A stretch of 64,000 bases of DNA, from positions 620,001-684,000 of the forward strand of contig NZ_WMEZ01000001.1 of NCBI RefSeq assembly GCF_009856415.1. The letters are read 5' to 3'. The first letter of the stretch is position 1, and every line of letters begins with the position of its first letter. Made by a program: the position numbers and the translations under genes. Source of the stretch: Halobacillus litoralis. Its GTDB lineage: Bacteria > Bacillota > Bacilli > Bacillales > Halobacillaceae. Of the stretch, positions 27,501 through 36,193 are shown piece by piece. The notes beneath the pieces are model-generated. The model made no database searches. It was not told the origin of the DNA and worked only from the letters and a program-made list of their open reading frames with translations.

Positions 27501-27615
27501 CAACCGGATGCTCGGAATTATTTCTCACGTACAGCAATTGAAAGAAGAAATTCCTGCGAAATTGCAGATTGATGCAGGCCAGGAAGGATCGAAAGTTGAA
27601 TTTATCTTTCAATAA
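24502..27615 (+). CDS. sbcC: DNA repair ATPase subunit SbcC
   Basis: Rad50-type SMC ATPase of 1037 residues. Walker A ITGPTGAGKTTIFDA is near residue 34; two long coiled coils flank the zinc hook GAPCPVCGSSEHPH at about residue 520; the C-terminal domain has RTLSGGEGFKTSLSLALGMA (signature) and LDTLFIDEGFGTLDD (Walker B, D-loop). Length is typical (1000-1130). RBS AGAGAGGGGG lies in the end of sbcD. Confidence 0.97.
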   Translation: MKALTLTMAAFGPYRDKQVVDFTTLGEESIFLITGPTGAGKTTIFDAMCFALYGRASGSDRDQDSMRSHFANSEEPTYVEFTFELRGKTYRIVRMPKQMKKKERGEGWKEEPARADFYIHQGEEEKLVASKIKEVNEYIEDILGLDYEQFRKMIMIPQGEFRKLISENSKEREEILQRIFKTEFYAEVTDYFKKQSKELESEINQFEWKISQEKERIVWGEEADDEMENEELSKIRERLNQRIDHQKQLITNEKVYVHQLQQTTDHLQNQYYESKQLLDLFEERDRLSIEHQKLEENSDAIKDLENEHAHAKQAAEVRPYEKQYEERKRELDQLLKTQKEREDTYNRVQSEFDKVQDEYVKEADQQEERDRLKEAWQQKLREKDLLEEFLKKDRGLKYLEKEIDNNRRSLSDLKETEQKIYEDIKSMKEKIKGERSLRESAYEKKQSYQTLKTRKETLERLSKEWFQLAKLRTQYQSVSKRYQERKQTLQSSKESYEKALDDIRNHHAYTLSLHLSEGAPCPVCGSSEHPHLAGKPDEVMSEEQVDQLRERYKEAERSFDKAQDELIQVKSEGEAQRHLTESIWRDLKVEHDLTEDSIEKERQSCSDEMGKIHKEYNGIKEKIEAIQSTEKKMEQMDQQLESLKKEKDTLQHTINDQQQEQTKRNTELESLKENLPSTTDLPHELVEEAEKLETLYKDADKKWKDIQSLYQRKRDEWQKIQTAVEEGKNYLEQGEKALKQRKTEFDQTLVQFSFSSVEEYQSAIRTSQKMEQMINEIQQYRQRVHVVKERLEELNEKLKEKERPQLSSVQEKLEEMQGKLNEQREMVNHLNVSLQQNESIRENIATLVEEQGELAAKYYDIAELAHIANGDNHLRLSLERYVLASYLDEILIQANLRLDQMTDHRYQLIRSDAIAKRGAQSGLDLEVIDHHTGQQRSVRTLSGGEGFKTSLSLALGMADVVQAYAGGVQLDTLFIDEGFGTLDDLSLEQAIGCLRSLQDGNRMLGIISHVQQLKEEIPAKLQIDAGQEGSKVEFIFQ

Positions 27616-27795
27616 AGATAGGAATATTTCCTGCTCTCTGGACTCCATCGTTTGAAAAGTGCCATCGCTCACCAGTAGTCACCAAATTATTTGCTCATGT
27701 TAAGGGAAATAAGATAGTTACTTGTCATATTTTGCGCTTGCCCGGGAAATATCTGAAAATTACCAACGGGAAATACTCATGTAGGAGGTGATCAG

Positions 27796-28500
27796 ATGAC
27801 TCAACTATCCAATGATTGGGCGGATCACTTGAACGAAGAGTTTACCAAAGACTATTTTAAAGAATTGAAGCGTATGATTGAGGTAGAATACGAGACTAAC
27901 TCTATTCATCCTGCCTGTGAGGATGTGTTTGCAGCCCTGGACTACACACCATATGCGTCAACCAAAGTCGTGATTCTTGGCCAAGATCCTTATCATGGAA
28001 AGAACCAGGCGCATGGGCTCAGTTTTTCAGTCCGACCGGGCAACCGCATCCCACCATCTCTTCGCAATATTTACAAAGAACTAAAGGAAGATCTGGGTGT
28101 TCAACCTCCAGATCATGGCTCCCTTCATTCTTGGGCAGAACAAGGGGTGCTTCTTTTAAACGATGTCTTAACAGTGAGAGAAGGGGAAGCGAACTCTCAT
28201 AGAGGGTTAGGATGGGAAGCATTCACAGATGCAGTCATTCAATCATTGAATGAAAGAAAGAAGCCGGTTGTATTCTTTTTGTGGGGGAAACAGGCACAAA
28301 AGAAAGGCTCTTTCATTAATCGAGAAAAACATTTAGTACTGACTTCTTCTCACCCCAGTCCATTTGCCGCACATAGGAGCTTTTTCGGAAGTCGGCCCTT
28401 TTCTCAGGCGAATACGTTTTTATCCAATAACGGGTTGGCTCCCGTGGATTGGTCGTTACCACCTGCCCGCACAGAGACAGGAGCCCAAACCAGTTTATAA
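27796..28500 (+). CDS. ung: Uracil-DNA glycosylase, family 1
   Basis: Removes uracil from DNA. 234 residues. VVILGQDPYHGKNQAHGLSF holds the water-activating Asp; LLLNDVLTVREGEANSH and SSHPSPFAAHRSFFGSRPFSQAN contain the uracil pocket and the minor-groove His/Leu loop. RBS TAGGAGGTG is ideal. Upstream 180 bases contain no other gene; a direct repeat CGGGAAATA (27741, 27769) is visible but unexplained. Confidence 0.97.
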   Translation: MTQLSNDWADHLNEEFTKDYFKELKRMIEVEYETNSIHPACEDVFAALDYTPYASTKVVILGQDPYHGKNQAHGLSFSVRPGNRIPPSLRNIYKELKEDLGVQPPDHGSLHSWAEQGVLLLNDVLTVREGEANSHRGLGWEAFTDAVIQSLNERKKPVVFFLWGKQAQKKGSFINREKHLVLTSSHPSPFAAHRSFFGSRPFSQANTFLSNNGLAPVDWSLPPARTETGAQTSL

Positions 28501-28544
28501 TAAAGGCATATGCTAGAGTATTCTAACGTTTCGGAGGGGTTTTT

Positions 28545-29081
28545 ATGTTTCCGACAGGTCAACCGCCTTACCCTCCTATGGGCCAGTTCCAAGGGTTTCA
28601 GCAAGCGGCACCTCAAATGATGCGCTCGATGGCTCCGTATCTAAATGCGGGTAGCCGGGGTTTTGGCGGCTTTGGAGCTCCAGGCTTTTTAGGAAATACA
28701 GGTTTCGGCTCTGGACTCCCAGGAGTTCTCGGTGGAGGTGGAGGTACTGGTTTTGGTGCACAAGCTCTTGGTGCTGCAGGAACAGCTGCAAAAACAGGCG
28801 GCGCTGGATGGCTTGGCCACATGCAGACGGCCCTGAAAGCCATGCAATCGGCAGCACCTATGATGCAGCAATACGGACCGATGCTGAAAAACATTCCTGC
28901 TATGATCAATATGATGAAAATCATGAATGAACCAGATGATGATGACGATGAGAGTCTGGTACCATTGGACGAAAGCAGTAAGAAACCGTCTGTTTCTCAG
29001 GAATGGGAATCAACGAGTATTCTTGATAAAAAAGAGAAAAAACGATCTCAAGGTGCATCACAGCCTAAATTATACATTTAG
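28545..29081 (+). CDS. YqfQ/VrrA-like low-complexity protein
   Basis: A 178-residue protein: Pro/Gln/Met start ([17 protein letters not shown]), a Gly-rich centre ([17 protein letters not shown]), a helical part ([27 protein letters not shown]) and an acidic then basic tail. This resembles YqfQ/VrrA proteins of Bacillus, of unknown, possibly sporulation-related, function. RBS CGGAGGGG precedes the ATG. No signal peptide. Confidence 0.8.
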   Translation: MFPTGQPPYPPMGQFQGFQQAAPQMMRSMAPYLNAGSRGFGGFGAPGFLGNTGFGSGLPGVLGGGGGTGFGAQALGAAGTAAKTGGAGWLGHMQTALKAMQSAAPMMQQYGPMLKNIPAMINMMKIMNEPDDDDDESLVPLDESSKKPSVSQEWESTSILDKKEKKRSQGASQPKLYI

Positions 29082-29087
29082 GCTGTG
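29060..29087 (+). terminator. Hairpin at the end of the YqfQ-like gene
   Basis: CACAGCCTAAAT / ATTTAGGCTGTG, 12-base perfect stem covering the stop codon. The T run (T8) begins only 12 bases later, so termination is likely but not classical. Confidence 0.55.
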
Positions 29088-29176
29088 CGTGTAGCTTGAT
29101 TTTTTTTGTAGAGTTAGCAAGAATAAGAACATATCCACATATAGAAATGAAACCTATCCCTTTAGGAGGTTATATA

Positions 29177-30136
29177 TTGAGTAGACAATTAGAAAAAGCG
29201 ACATTTGCAGGGGGATGCTTCTGGTGTATGGTCGAACCGTTCGATGAACGTCCTGGAATCGAATCCATCGTTTCAGGGTATACAGGGGGGCATACAGAGA
29301 ACCCGACGTACATGCAAGTCGTCACAGAAACCACGGGTCACAGAGAAGCGGTCCAGATCACGTTCGATCCGGCCATTTTTCCTTATCAACGGCTTGTTGA
29401 GCTTTTCTGGCAGCAAATCGATCCCACCGATGCCGGTGGTCAATTCGCCGATCGAGGCCACTCTTATACGACAGCCATCTACTATCACAACGAAAAACAA
29501 AGGCAAGTGGCTGAAGAGAGTAAAGAAGAGCTTGTAGCCTCTAGGAAATTCAAGGACCCGATCGTAACGGAAATTTTGCCGGCTGAGACGTTTTATCCTG
29601 CGGAAGATAAGCACCAAGATTATTATAAGAAAAATCGTTTTCATTACAAACGGTATAAGAAAGGTTCTGGAAGGGCGGATTTCATTAAAGATCGTTGGAG
29701 TTATGAAAAGGATCAGGAAGAACTAAAGCAACGCTTAACGGATATCCAGTATAAAGTCACACAGGAAAATGCGACAGAACGTCCTTTTCAAAATGAATTT
29801 CATGATCATGAAGATGAAGGCATCTATGTTGACATTGTTTCAGGTGAACCTTTGTTCAGTTCCAAAGATAAGTATGATGCAGGCTGTGGTTGGCCAAGCT
29901 TTACGAAGCCTATTGAAAAGCAGCAGGTGAAAGAAGAAGTCGATCGGTCTCACGGAATGTTTCGTACGGAAATCCGAAGTGACCGGGCGGACTCCCATCT
30001 CGGCCATGTATTTGAAGATGGACCTAAAGATCACGGAGGATTACGTTATTGCATCAATTCAGCTGCTTTGCAGTTCATTCCTAAAGAAGAGATGGAAGAA
30101 AGAGGATATGGATATTTGACGTACCTTTTTCAATGA
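29177..30136 (+). CDS. msrAB: Bifunctional methionine sulfoxide reductase MsrA-MsrB
   Basis: Repairs both S- and R-methionine sulfoxide. 319 residues from a TTG start at 29177, 9 bases after TAGGAGG; earlier in-frame codons lack an RBS. MsrA domain (1-165): [11 protein letters not shown] with catalytic Cys14, GHREAVQI and YFW-type [10 protein letters not shown]. MsrB domain (180-319): [34 protein letters not shown] and [10 protein letters not shown] with its catalytic Cys. Cytoplasmic, no signal peptide. A separate anchored MsrB is encoded at 54932. Confidence 0.96.
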   Translation: MSRQLEKATFAGGCFWCMVEPFDERPGIESIVSGYTGGHTENPTYMQVVTETTGHREAVQITFDPAIFPYQRLVELFWQQIDPTDAGGQFADRGHSYTTAIYYHNEKQRQVAEESKEELVASRKFKDPIVTEILPAETFYPAEDKHQDYYKKNRFHYKRYKKGSGRADFIKDRWSYEKDQEELKQRLTDIQYKVTQENATERPFQNEFHDHEDEGIYVDIVSGEPLFSSKDKYDAGCGWPSFTKPIEKQQVKEEVDRSHGMFRTEIRSDRADSHLGHVFEDGPKDHGGLRYCINSAALQFIPKEEMEERGYGYLTYLFQ

Positions 30137-30202
30137 AATTCTACGGATACCCCTCTCACCTTTGATGATGATATAATGAAGGAAGCTTGAGGAGGTACCG
30201 AA

Positions 30203-30775
30203 TTGGGAAGAAAACGAATTCTTACAAAAGAAGAAATTTTAAAAGAGACAGGCGTTTTGCTCAGGAAAGAGGGGATCCACGGGGTTCATTTTAAAAAACT
30301 CTCGACAGAGCTCCAGGTGAGCAGAAGTACCCTCTACGAATATTTTAAAAATAAAGAAGATCTCATTCTCTCCTACATGAGAAATATGATGGAAGAGATG
30401 ACCCAACAAATCGAATCGATTCCGGAAACAGATCCGCCAAATAAAAAGCTTTACCGTCTTTTGTTCATTTTTCTTGATCATGCAGAAACCCATCATATCG
30501 ATCAGATGATCCGAGAGTTGCAAAGCAGTGATCATACCCTGGCCTTATTCTATCGTACAAAAATCCATGAGGACCTTATGGGAACGTATGACCAAATGTT
30601 GAACTGGATCGATGATGCGAAGAATACAGGCATTTGGAAAAAGGATATAGAAAGCGAGATGGTGGCTGATCTCATTTTCCATTCCATATTATTTCCTACC
30701 AGGCATAAATTTGGGGTGAAAGAAATGACGGATCAACTGTTCAGAATGATCGAATATGGTGTGAAAAACGAATAG
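30203..30775 (+). CDS. TetR-family transcriptional regulator
   Basis: A 190-residue repressor-type protein. The N-terminal helix-turn-helix (GVHFKKLSTELQVSRSTLYEYFKNKEDL) is the TetR DNA-binding domain; the rest is a helical ligand domain. Start is TTG (30203) after GAGGAGGT. Its target is unknown; the next gene is an AbrB-type membrane protein separated by a terminator. The RND operator at 3175 is far away. Confidence 0.92.
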   Translation: MGRKRILTKEEILKETGVLLRKEGIHGVHFKKLSTELQVSRSTLYEYFKNKEDLILSYMRNMMEEMTQQIESIPETDPPNKKLYRLLFIFLDHAETHHIDQMIRELQSSDHTLALFYRTKIHEDLMGTYDQMLNWIDDAKNTGIWKKDIESEMVADLIFHSILFPTRHKFGVKEMTDQLFRMIEYGVKNE

Positions 30776-30777
30776 AT

Positions 30778-30808
30778 AAACCGCTTCCCCAGCAGGAAGC
30801 GGTTTCTT
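30778..30808 (+). terminator. Terminator after tetR-type gene
   Basis: AAACCGCTTCC / GGAAGCGGTTT, 6-base loop, then CTT. Confidence 0.8.
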
Positions 30809-30864
30809 GTATTTCTCTGAATCCTCGTTGATCTTATAGATTTCCTGAAAGGAGCGGTGGCTCC

Positions 30865-31893
30865 ATGAAAGCTTCGAACATATGGAAGACTTATTTGATC
30901 GCATTGCCAGGAGGTCTTTTGTTCGATTTCCTGAACATTCCGATCCCATGGATCCTGGGCCCGGTTGTGTTCGTTGTATTCGCTAAATACTTCACGACAT
31001 TGGAATCTGACACGGTACCAGTAGCAAAAAACATCGCTTTTGTTCTACTCGGGGTCCAGATTGGTCTTACATTCAGTGCAGAAACGTTTCGTTCCATCGG
31101 ACCCTACCTGTTCCCTTATACCATTCTGACATCAGCGATGATTGCCCTCAGCTTACTAGCGGGTCTGTACATTGCCACGTTTGGGACGGTAGACAAAACG
31201 ACTGCGCTTGTGGGTAGTTCTCCAGGCGGTCTGTCTGCCATGATTGCCGTTAGCGAATCGATGAAAGGAAATAGTGCACTTGTGACGATTTTCCATACGT
31301 TACGTTTAATCAGCGTGCTTTTTATCATTCCTTTTTACGTTACCCATGGAACGTTTGATGGTTCATCAACTGTCGTTGCCAGTGTAAAGGGAGGGGTGAA
31401 TCAAGGCTCTTATTATACCCTTCCTTTATACGTGGTAGCTGCTTTCATAGGTTGGAAGTTGAGAGACTGGATTCCTGCTTCGCTCGTCATCCTACCCATG
31501 CTTTTTATAGGTTCACTACAGACATCAGGTGTCCCATTCTATCCTTTACCTGATGTGCTTTTCACGCTTGCGCAATTCCTTTTAGGCACATACTTGGGGC
31601 ATACGGTATCTTTAAGAGAGGTTATTTCAGCTGGAAAAACTTGCATTGCTTTTTTCGTTTTGGCTGTTTCTATGATCGGAATAGGAATTGGGATGGCTTT
31701 TGTATTGAGCTGGTGGACAACCATGGACGTAAAAACAGCTGTTTTGGCTCTCGCGCCTGGTGGTCTTGTTGAAATGGCTATCACTGCGGAACAAACGGGA
31801 GGCGAACCCGCCATTGTCAGCTCTTTGCAGACGATTCGTTTATTGATGATCGTACTTCTACTTCCTTGGTTGTTCAAAAAACTAAGAACATGA
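30865..31893 (+). CDS. AbrB-duplication family membrane protein
   Basis: Polytopic membrane protein of 342 residues with about ten helices. Two copies of the family repeat are visible: GSSPGGLSAMIAVSE with GNSALVTIFHTLRLI, and APGGLVEMAITAEQTGGEPAIVSSLQTIRLL. Often mislabelled AbrB regulator or ammonia monooxygenase; no DNA-binding domain exists. A transport role is inferred only. RBS AAAGGAG. Confidence 0.9.
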   Translation: MKASNIWKTYLIALPGGLLFDFLNIPIPWILGPVVFVVFAKYFTTLESDTVPVAKNIAFVLLGVQIGLTFSAETFRSIGPYLFPYTILTSAMIALSLLAGLYIATFGTVDKTTALVGSSPGGLSAMIAVSESMKGNSALVTIFHTLRLISVLFIIPFYVTHGTFDGSSTVVASVKGGVNQGSYYTLPLYVVAAFIGWKLRDWIPASLVILPMLFIGSLQTSGVPFYPLPDVLFTLAQFLLGTYLGHTVSLREVISAGKTCIAFFVLAVSMIGIGIGMAFVLSWWTTMDVKTAVLALAPGGLVEMAITAEQTGGEPAIVSSLQTIRLLMIVLLLPWLFKKLRT

Positions 31894-31992
31894 GTTTTGA
31901 CATTATCTCGAATTAAAGATAAAATAAATTTAGAATAAGATTAGATTCCCATAAAAATATTATGTAAATTAACCCAGAAGGGATGACGGACA

Positions 31993-32598
31993 ATGAATAT
32001 GAAACATATTTTCCGAAAAGGTAATTCAGAACGTACTTTGCTGCTTCTTCATGGTACAGGAGGGACAGAACAAGATTTGCTGCCGATCGCAGAGATGATT
32101 GACCCGGATGCATCGGTTCTATCTGTAAGAGGGAATGTATCGGAAAACGGGATGCCACGTTTTTTCAAGCGTCTAAGAGAAGGAGTCTTCGATGAAGAGG
32201 ATTTGATTGCCAGAACCGATGAATTAAATGAATTCCTCCAGGAGGCGAGTGAAGAATACGGGTTCGATCGAAACCATGTCATTGCTGCCGGATATTCTAA
32301 TGGAGCGAATATCGCAGGAAGTCTTCTATTTCATTATAAAGAAAGCTTGCGTGGGGCATTGCTGTTTCATCCGATGGTACCGCGGAGAGGGATTGAACTC
32401 CCTGAACAACCAGGTCTTCCCGTATTTATCGGAGCTGGTGAAAATGACCCGATCTGTCCAGCTCAAGAAACAAAAGATTTAGAAGAGCTATTGACGGAGG
32501 CCGGCGCGAATGTAACCGTCCATTGGGAGCGGATGGGACATCAATTAACAGAAAATGAAGTGAAAACAGCGGCTGAATGGTATAAAGGTCAATTTTAA
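31993..32598 (+). CDS. Alpha/beta-hydrolase carboxylesterase (MhqD-like)
   Basis: Cytoplasmic esterase of 201 residues in the phospholipase/carboxylesterase group. LLLLHGTGG (oxyanion region), AAGYSNGANIAG (Ser nucleophile), GAGENDPICP (Asp) and WERMGHQL (His) complete the triad. MhqD homologues respond to quinone stress in B. subtilis, but no MhqR-type operator was looked for successfully here. RBS AGAAGGGATGA. Confidence 0.9.
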   Translation: MNMKHIFRKGNSERTLLLLHGTGGTEQDLLPIAEMIDPDASVLSVRGNVSENGMPRFFKRLREGVFDEEDLIARTDELNEFLQEASEEYGFDRNHVIAAGYSNGANIAGSLLFHYKESLRGALLFHPMVPRRGIELPEQPGLPVFIGAGENDPICPAQETKDLEELLTEAGANVTVHWERMGHQLTENEVKTAAEWYKGQF

Positions 32599-32668
32599 TC
32601 AGCTGTTATATTGAGTCATCCCTTTGTTCGTTGTATGATAGGAACACGAAGAACAAGGAGGATGTTCT

Positions 32669-32872
32669 ATGATTCATAAAAATTGGGAAAACAACGAAAC
32701 CATTAAGCAAATTGAATGTGTTCATAACGATGCAAAAAAATTCGTCGTGAACAATGTACTTACTCCAGGCAAAGTGTATGATGTGAAAAACGAAAGTGAA
32801 GAGTTTTACTTTGTCATTGATAATTCCGGCCGTATGGGCGGTTTTTATAAGGAGTATTTCAAAGAAGTTTGA
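32669..32872 (+). CDS. Small conserved Bacillaceae protein (DUF6501-like)
   Basis: A 67-residue basic-acidic protein beginning MIHKNWENNETIKQIECVH, with KFVVNNVLTPGKVYDVKNE and FYFVIDNSGRMGGFYKEYF. It looks like the family I recall as DUF6501; that name is from memory. RBS AAGGAGG is strong and a terminator follows. Small beta-rich fold likely; function unknown. Confidence 0.8.
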   Translation: MIHKNWENNETIKQIECVHNDAKKFVVNNVLTPGKVYDVKNESEEFYFVIDNSGRMGGFYKEYFKEV

Positions 32873-32881
32873 ATGAATGAT

Positions 32882-32909
32882 AAGCCAGGGACTCGTTCCC
32901 TGGCTTTTT
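32882..32909 (+). terminator. Terminator
   Basis: AAGCCAGGGA / TCCCTGGCTT, CTCGT loop, T5. Confidence 0.88.
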
Positions 32910-33034
32910 GTATGTCTGCAAATCTCCTATCCATCCTCTCAAAAAAATTTCTCAATAGGGATTTCTTCCCATGTTTATACAAAAGATTAAGTGGGGTAAG
33001 TTTAAATAAAAGTACTTGAAAGGAAGAGTATGCC

Positions 33035-34630
33035 ATGATTTTGGATAACGTTAGAATTTATCAGCCTAATCAAACCTATGAGAGGGACCGCACTTATGCG
33101 ATTAAAGTGGAAGGAGAGAAGATTGAGGCCATTTATGACTCCCCTTACAATGGTGAGGAAGATGTCGTAGATGGAAGAGGGCGAGTCCTTTCTCCCTCCT
33201 TCAGTGATAGTCATATGCATCTGCTCCGTTACGGGCTGTTAAAAAAAGAATTAGACCTTACCCAAGTGACGAGCTGGGAAGAAATGAAAGCTGTTGTTGA
33301 GAACCATTATGATGAACTCCAACAGTACGATTGGATCTTTGGGAAGGGTTTCAATGATGGAAACTTTGACGATATAGACCACCTTTTAACAGCTAAAGAT
33401 TTAAATGAAATTCAAGTGAATGCCTATATGTATTTCATGCACCAAGATGGCCATGAATGTGTCATCAGTGAACAAGCGATGGAATTGTTGAAAGAAGAAG
33501 AGGACTTTAAGAAAGAACCGGATGAATTCAAAGAAAAAGATGAACATGGCAATTGGAATGGCCGCTTCAAAGACACGGCGGTCCACTACATCAAACATCA
33601 CTTTTGGGGACGTTCTGCTGAAGATGCAAAAGAGGCATTAAAAAAAGCGTTGCCCCATCTTAGTGAGCACGGCATCACATCTGTCCATACGGATGATATT
33701 AACTTCATCGGCTCTTATGAGCGGTTGTGGCAAGCCTATACAGAGCTGGAACAAGAAGAAGCATTGCCGATCGATGCTCAGCTTCACCATTATGTATTCA
33801 ATATCAATGACATGAAAAAATATATAACAGAAAATGATTTTCGCACAGGACAAGGAACCCCTCAAGTAACGGTAGGGTCTTTCAAAATCTTCTTGGATGG
33901 TACCCAGCGCCTTTATACAGCGGCCATGAGGAACCCTTATCCTGTGGAGCCCAGTGCAGACGGTCGGTTGATTTATACGCAAGAGCAGCTGGATGATATG
34001 GTCAAATTTGCAAGCGACAATGATATGCAGGTCGCTATGCATGCCATCGGAGATCGCGCTGTTGAGCAGGCAGTTACAGCTCTTGAGAAATCCAAAGAGG
34101 CTACGAAACGCTTAAGACACCGGATCATCCATGCACAGACGCTTGCACCCGATCTGATCGCCAGGTTGAGAGAGTTGAAACCTTACATTGAAACACAACC
34201 GTCTTTCCTTCTGGATGAGTGGAGTGAAAAAGGGAAATGGACACCCGAAAGCCTTTTGCCCTACTGTGATGCCTATGAAAGTCTTTTGAAAGAGCATATT
34301 CCAATAACGTTGAGCTCTGACCTACCCATCGGTGCTCTGAATCCATTCACGACCATATTCACGGCTGTCAATCGTACAGACCTAAATGGAAACCCTGAAG
34401 GCGGTTGGATGCCACAGGAAAGAATAAGTGTAAAGGGTTCCTTCCTAAGTTTTACAAAAACCCCAGCGGAGCTCGAATATAGAGAAGAAGAAAAGGGTAA
34501 AATAGAACCTGGTTATCAAGCTGATTTTCTATTCCTGGACAAGCATCCCGAGGAAATAGAACCTGAAAAGTTGAAGGATATTAAAGTATTGGAAACGTGG
34601 CATAGAGGAAAGTGTGTTTATCGGAAGTGA
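33035..34630 (+). CDS. YtcJ-like metal-dependent amidohydrolase
   Basis: A 531-residue amidohydrolase of the COG1574 group. Metal ligands: SDSHMHLLRYG (HxH), QVAMHAIGDRAVEQA (His), HRIIHAQTL (His) and TLSSDLPIGALNPF (Asp). N-terminal and C-terminal beta-sandwich parts frame the TIM barrel. The substrate is unknown; related enzymes act on amides such as N-substituted formamides. Located in the cytoplasm (no signal). RBS GAAAGGAAGAG. Confidence 0.9.
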   Translation: MILDNVRIYQPNQTYERDRTYAIKVEGEKIEAIYDSPYNGEEDVVDGRGRVLSPSFSDSHMHLLRYGLLKKELDLTQVTSWEEMKAVVENHYDELQQYDWIFGKGFNDGNFDDIDHLLTAKDLNEIQVNAYMYFMHQDGHECVISEQAMELLKEEEDFKKEPDEFKEKDEHGNWNGRFKDTAVHYIKHHFWGRSAEDAKEALKKALPHLSEHGITSVHTDDINFIGSYERLWQAYTELEQEEALPIDAQLHHYVFNINDMKKYITENDFRTGQGTPQVTVGSFKIFLDGTQRLYTAAMRNPYPVEPSADGRLIYTQEQLDDMVKFASDNDMQVAMHAIGDRAVEQAVTALEKSKEATKRLRHRIIHAQTLAPDLIARLRELKPYIETQPSFLLDEWSEKGKWTPESLLPYCDAYESLLKEHIPITLSSDLPIGALNPFTTIFTAVNRTDLNGNPEGGWMPQERISVKGSFLSFTKTPAELEYREEEKGKIEPGYQADFLFLDKHPEEIEPEKLKDIKVLETWHRGKCVYRK

Positions 34631-34712
34631 TGTCTTCCACAACTTTCCTTGTCAACACTCGCTCCATCAGCCATAATGGACATAAGTGATGGAAAGGGGA
34701 GGATGGGTAGCA

Positions 34713-35261
34713 ATGGAGAAATTATTTTTAGTGCGTCACAGTGAAACAGAAGGTCAGCACGAAGATTCCCCACTAACAAAGACGGGCATCAGGCAGGCCC
34801 AAATGCTCGCGACTTTTTTAGAGAATTACGGTCATAGCATCGACCGTATCCTATCAAGTCCATATTTGCGTGCGATCGAAACGATTAAGCCTTTTGCCAG
34901 AAAAAATCATGTGACCATCGAAATGGATGAACGATTAGAGGAACGTGTCCTCAGCCATGAACCTCTGGATGACTGGGAAGAAGTCCTTCATGATACGTTC
35001 GTCGATCCTGAGCTGAAATTAACGGGAGGGGAATCCTCTACAGAAGCGAAGAAACGTGTCCTTTCCCTGATTGACGAACTTGAAAATGAAGATTGTGGGA
35101 ATGTTCTCCTTGTTACTCATGGGAACTTGCTCGCCTTATTACTGCAAAAATATAACCGTGAAATCGGTTTTTATGAATGGAAGCGGCTCTCCCGTCCAGA
35201 TGTTTTTCTTGTACAAAAACAAGGGGGAGAATATACAGTCGAACGCATTTGGGAAGACTGA
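34713..35261 (+). CDS. Histidine phosphatase superfamily protein
   Basis: Phosphoglycerate mutase-like phosphatase of 182 residues. LFLVRHSETEG carries the phospho-accepting His (RHG replaced by RHS), LSSPYLRAIETI the second Arg, and LLVTHGNLLALLL the second His. Start at 34713 follows GGGGAGGATGG; an ATG at 34686 precedes that RBS. Substrate unknown. Confidence 0.9.
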   Translation: MEKLFLVRHSETEGQHEDSPLTKTGIRQAQMLATFLENYGHSIDRILSSPYLRAIETIKPFARKNHVTIEMDERLEERVLSHEPLDDWEEVLHDTFVDPELKLTGGESSTEAKKRVLSLIDELENEDCGNVLLVTHGNLLALLLQKYNREIGFYEWKRLSRPDVFLVQKQGGEYTVERIWED

Positions 35262-35432
35262 GTTCACTCTTTCCATTTCTTTTTCCGTTAGATGCGAAAA
35301 TGGTCGAACGACTAAGAGAATTGCGATTTTTTATCAAAATCGTTATAGTATATTGTGGTGTTTATCTTAGCCACTAAGCGTGAATAGTATTTTATAAGCA
35401 CACGAAATTCTATAGAAGGAGGAGAAATAGAT

Positions 35433-35672
35433 ATGGCCTTTGTAATTACATCCCCTTGTAAAGATGAAAAAGCTGGAGAATGCGTGGATGTGTGCCCAGT
35501 TGATTGTATCGAAGAAGGGAAAGATATGTTTTATATCGACCCTGCGATTTGCATAGATTGTGGTGCGTGTGAAGCGGTGTGTCCAGTTGAAGCGATTTAT
35601 ATCGAGGACGAGGTACCAGAAGAAGAAACTCCATACATCGAGATTAACCGTAAGTTCTTTGAAGAACAATAA
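35433..35672 (+). CDS. Ferredoxin with two Fe-S clusters
   Basis: Small acidic electron carrier of 79 residues. First cluster ligands: SPCKDEKAGECVDVCPVDC (7Fe-type spacing, CxxxxxxxCxxxC...CP); second: ICIDCGACEAVCPVEAI (CxxCxxCxxxCP). The first motif suggests a [3Fe-4S] or atypical cluster and the second a [4Fe-4S]. RBS AAGGAGGAG. Stand-alone gene between terminators. Confidence 0.95.
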   Translation: MAFVITSPCKDEKAGECVDVCPVDCIEEGKDMFYIDPAICIDCGACEAVCPVEAIYIEDEVPEEETPYIEINRKFFEEQ

Positions 35673-35680
35673 GTATCATA

Positions 35681-35716
35681 ACCAGACCGTCTCTTTTCCA
35701 TAGAGACGGTCTTTTT
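35681..35716 (+). terminator. Terminator after ferredoxin
   Basis: AGACCGTCTC / GAGACGGTCT with a 9-base loop and T5. Confidence 0.88.
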
Positions 35717-35760
35717 CATATCCCCTTTAAATTCTCGTCTTCCTTATACCGGGAAGGGCC

Positions 35761-35840
35761 GTCTTCCTCTACCTTTGCGCTGTACGCAGGAAGTGCTCTA
35801 TAGCCAACATTAGGAACTCAAATTCCTGACCCGCGGTGCA
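35761..35840 (+). repeat. Accessory module upstream of repeat copy E
   Basis: Shares GTCTTCC, ACGCAG-AAG-GCTCTATA and CAAAT-CCT blocks in the same order with 20211-20275 (between copies C and D). A second, separable part of the repeat family. Confidence 0.65.
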
Positions 35841-35886
35841 GAGAACTATTCTCGTCCACCCAATGGAAAGGTGCGATTTCCAGAAG

Positions 35887-36082
35887 TGATTTCGAGACAC
35901 TGATAAGGCAAAAGGGCGGAGGGGAATGAGGAGACTCCTGTTGGGAAAAAAGTGCTCGGTAAGACCCTACAGGACTCTCTTTCCGAGGAGGCTAACCGCG
36001 CTTCCTCTGAAAGAGAGTTATCCCCCTCCGCCCTTATGCACCTCACGGACACATGTTGAAATCGAGTCTTACACCATTCTCC
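35887..36082 (+). repeat. Structured intergenic repeat, copy E
   Basis: Forward copy. Perfect outer stem GGGCGGAGGGG / CCCCTCCGCCC; further out GATTTC pairs with GAAATC, where copies B and D have GTTTC/GAAAC. GAGACTCC and GAGGAGGCT are kept; GGTAAG/CTAACC has one mismatch. Ends GAGTCTTACA. It fills the gap between ferredoxin and the SDR gene. Confidence 0.85.
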
Positions 36083-36193
36083 CATGTTATCGAAAAATCA
36101 AGCGGCCTTTTGAGCCAGTTGGTTCTTGGGTGAATAATTCTTCTTTGTGCAGGGTAGATAGAAAAGGAATGATTACAAGGGAGGACATCGATC

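Noticed and set aside
31943-31971. dif-like sequence ending TTATGTAAATT
   Set aside because: The XerD-like arm is good but the XerC arm and spacing match poorly, and it lies 28 kb from the strand switch.
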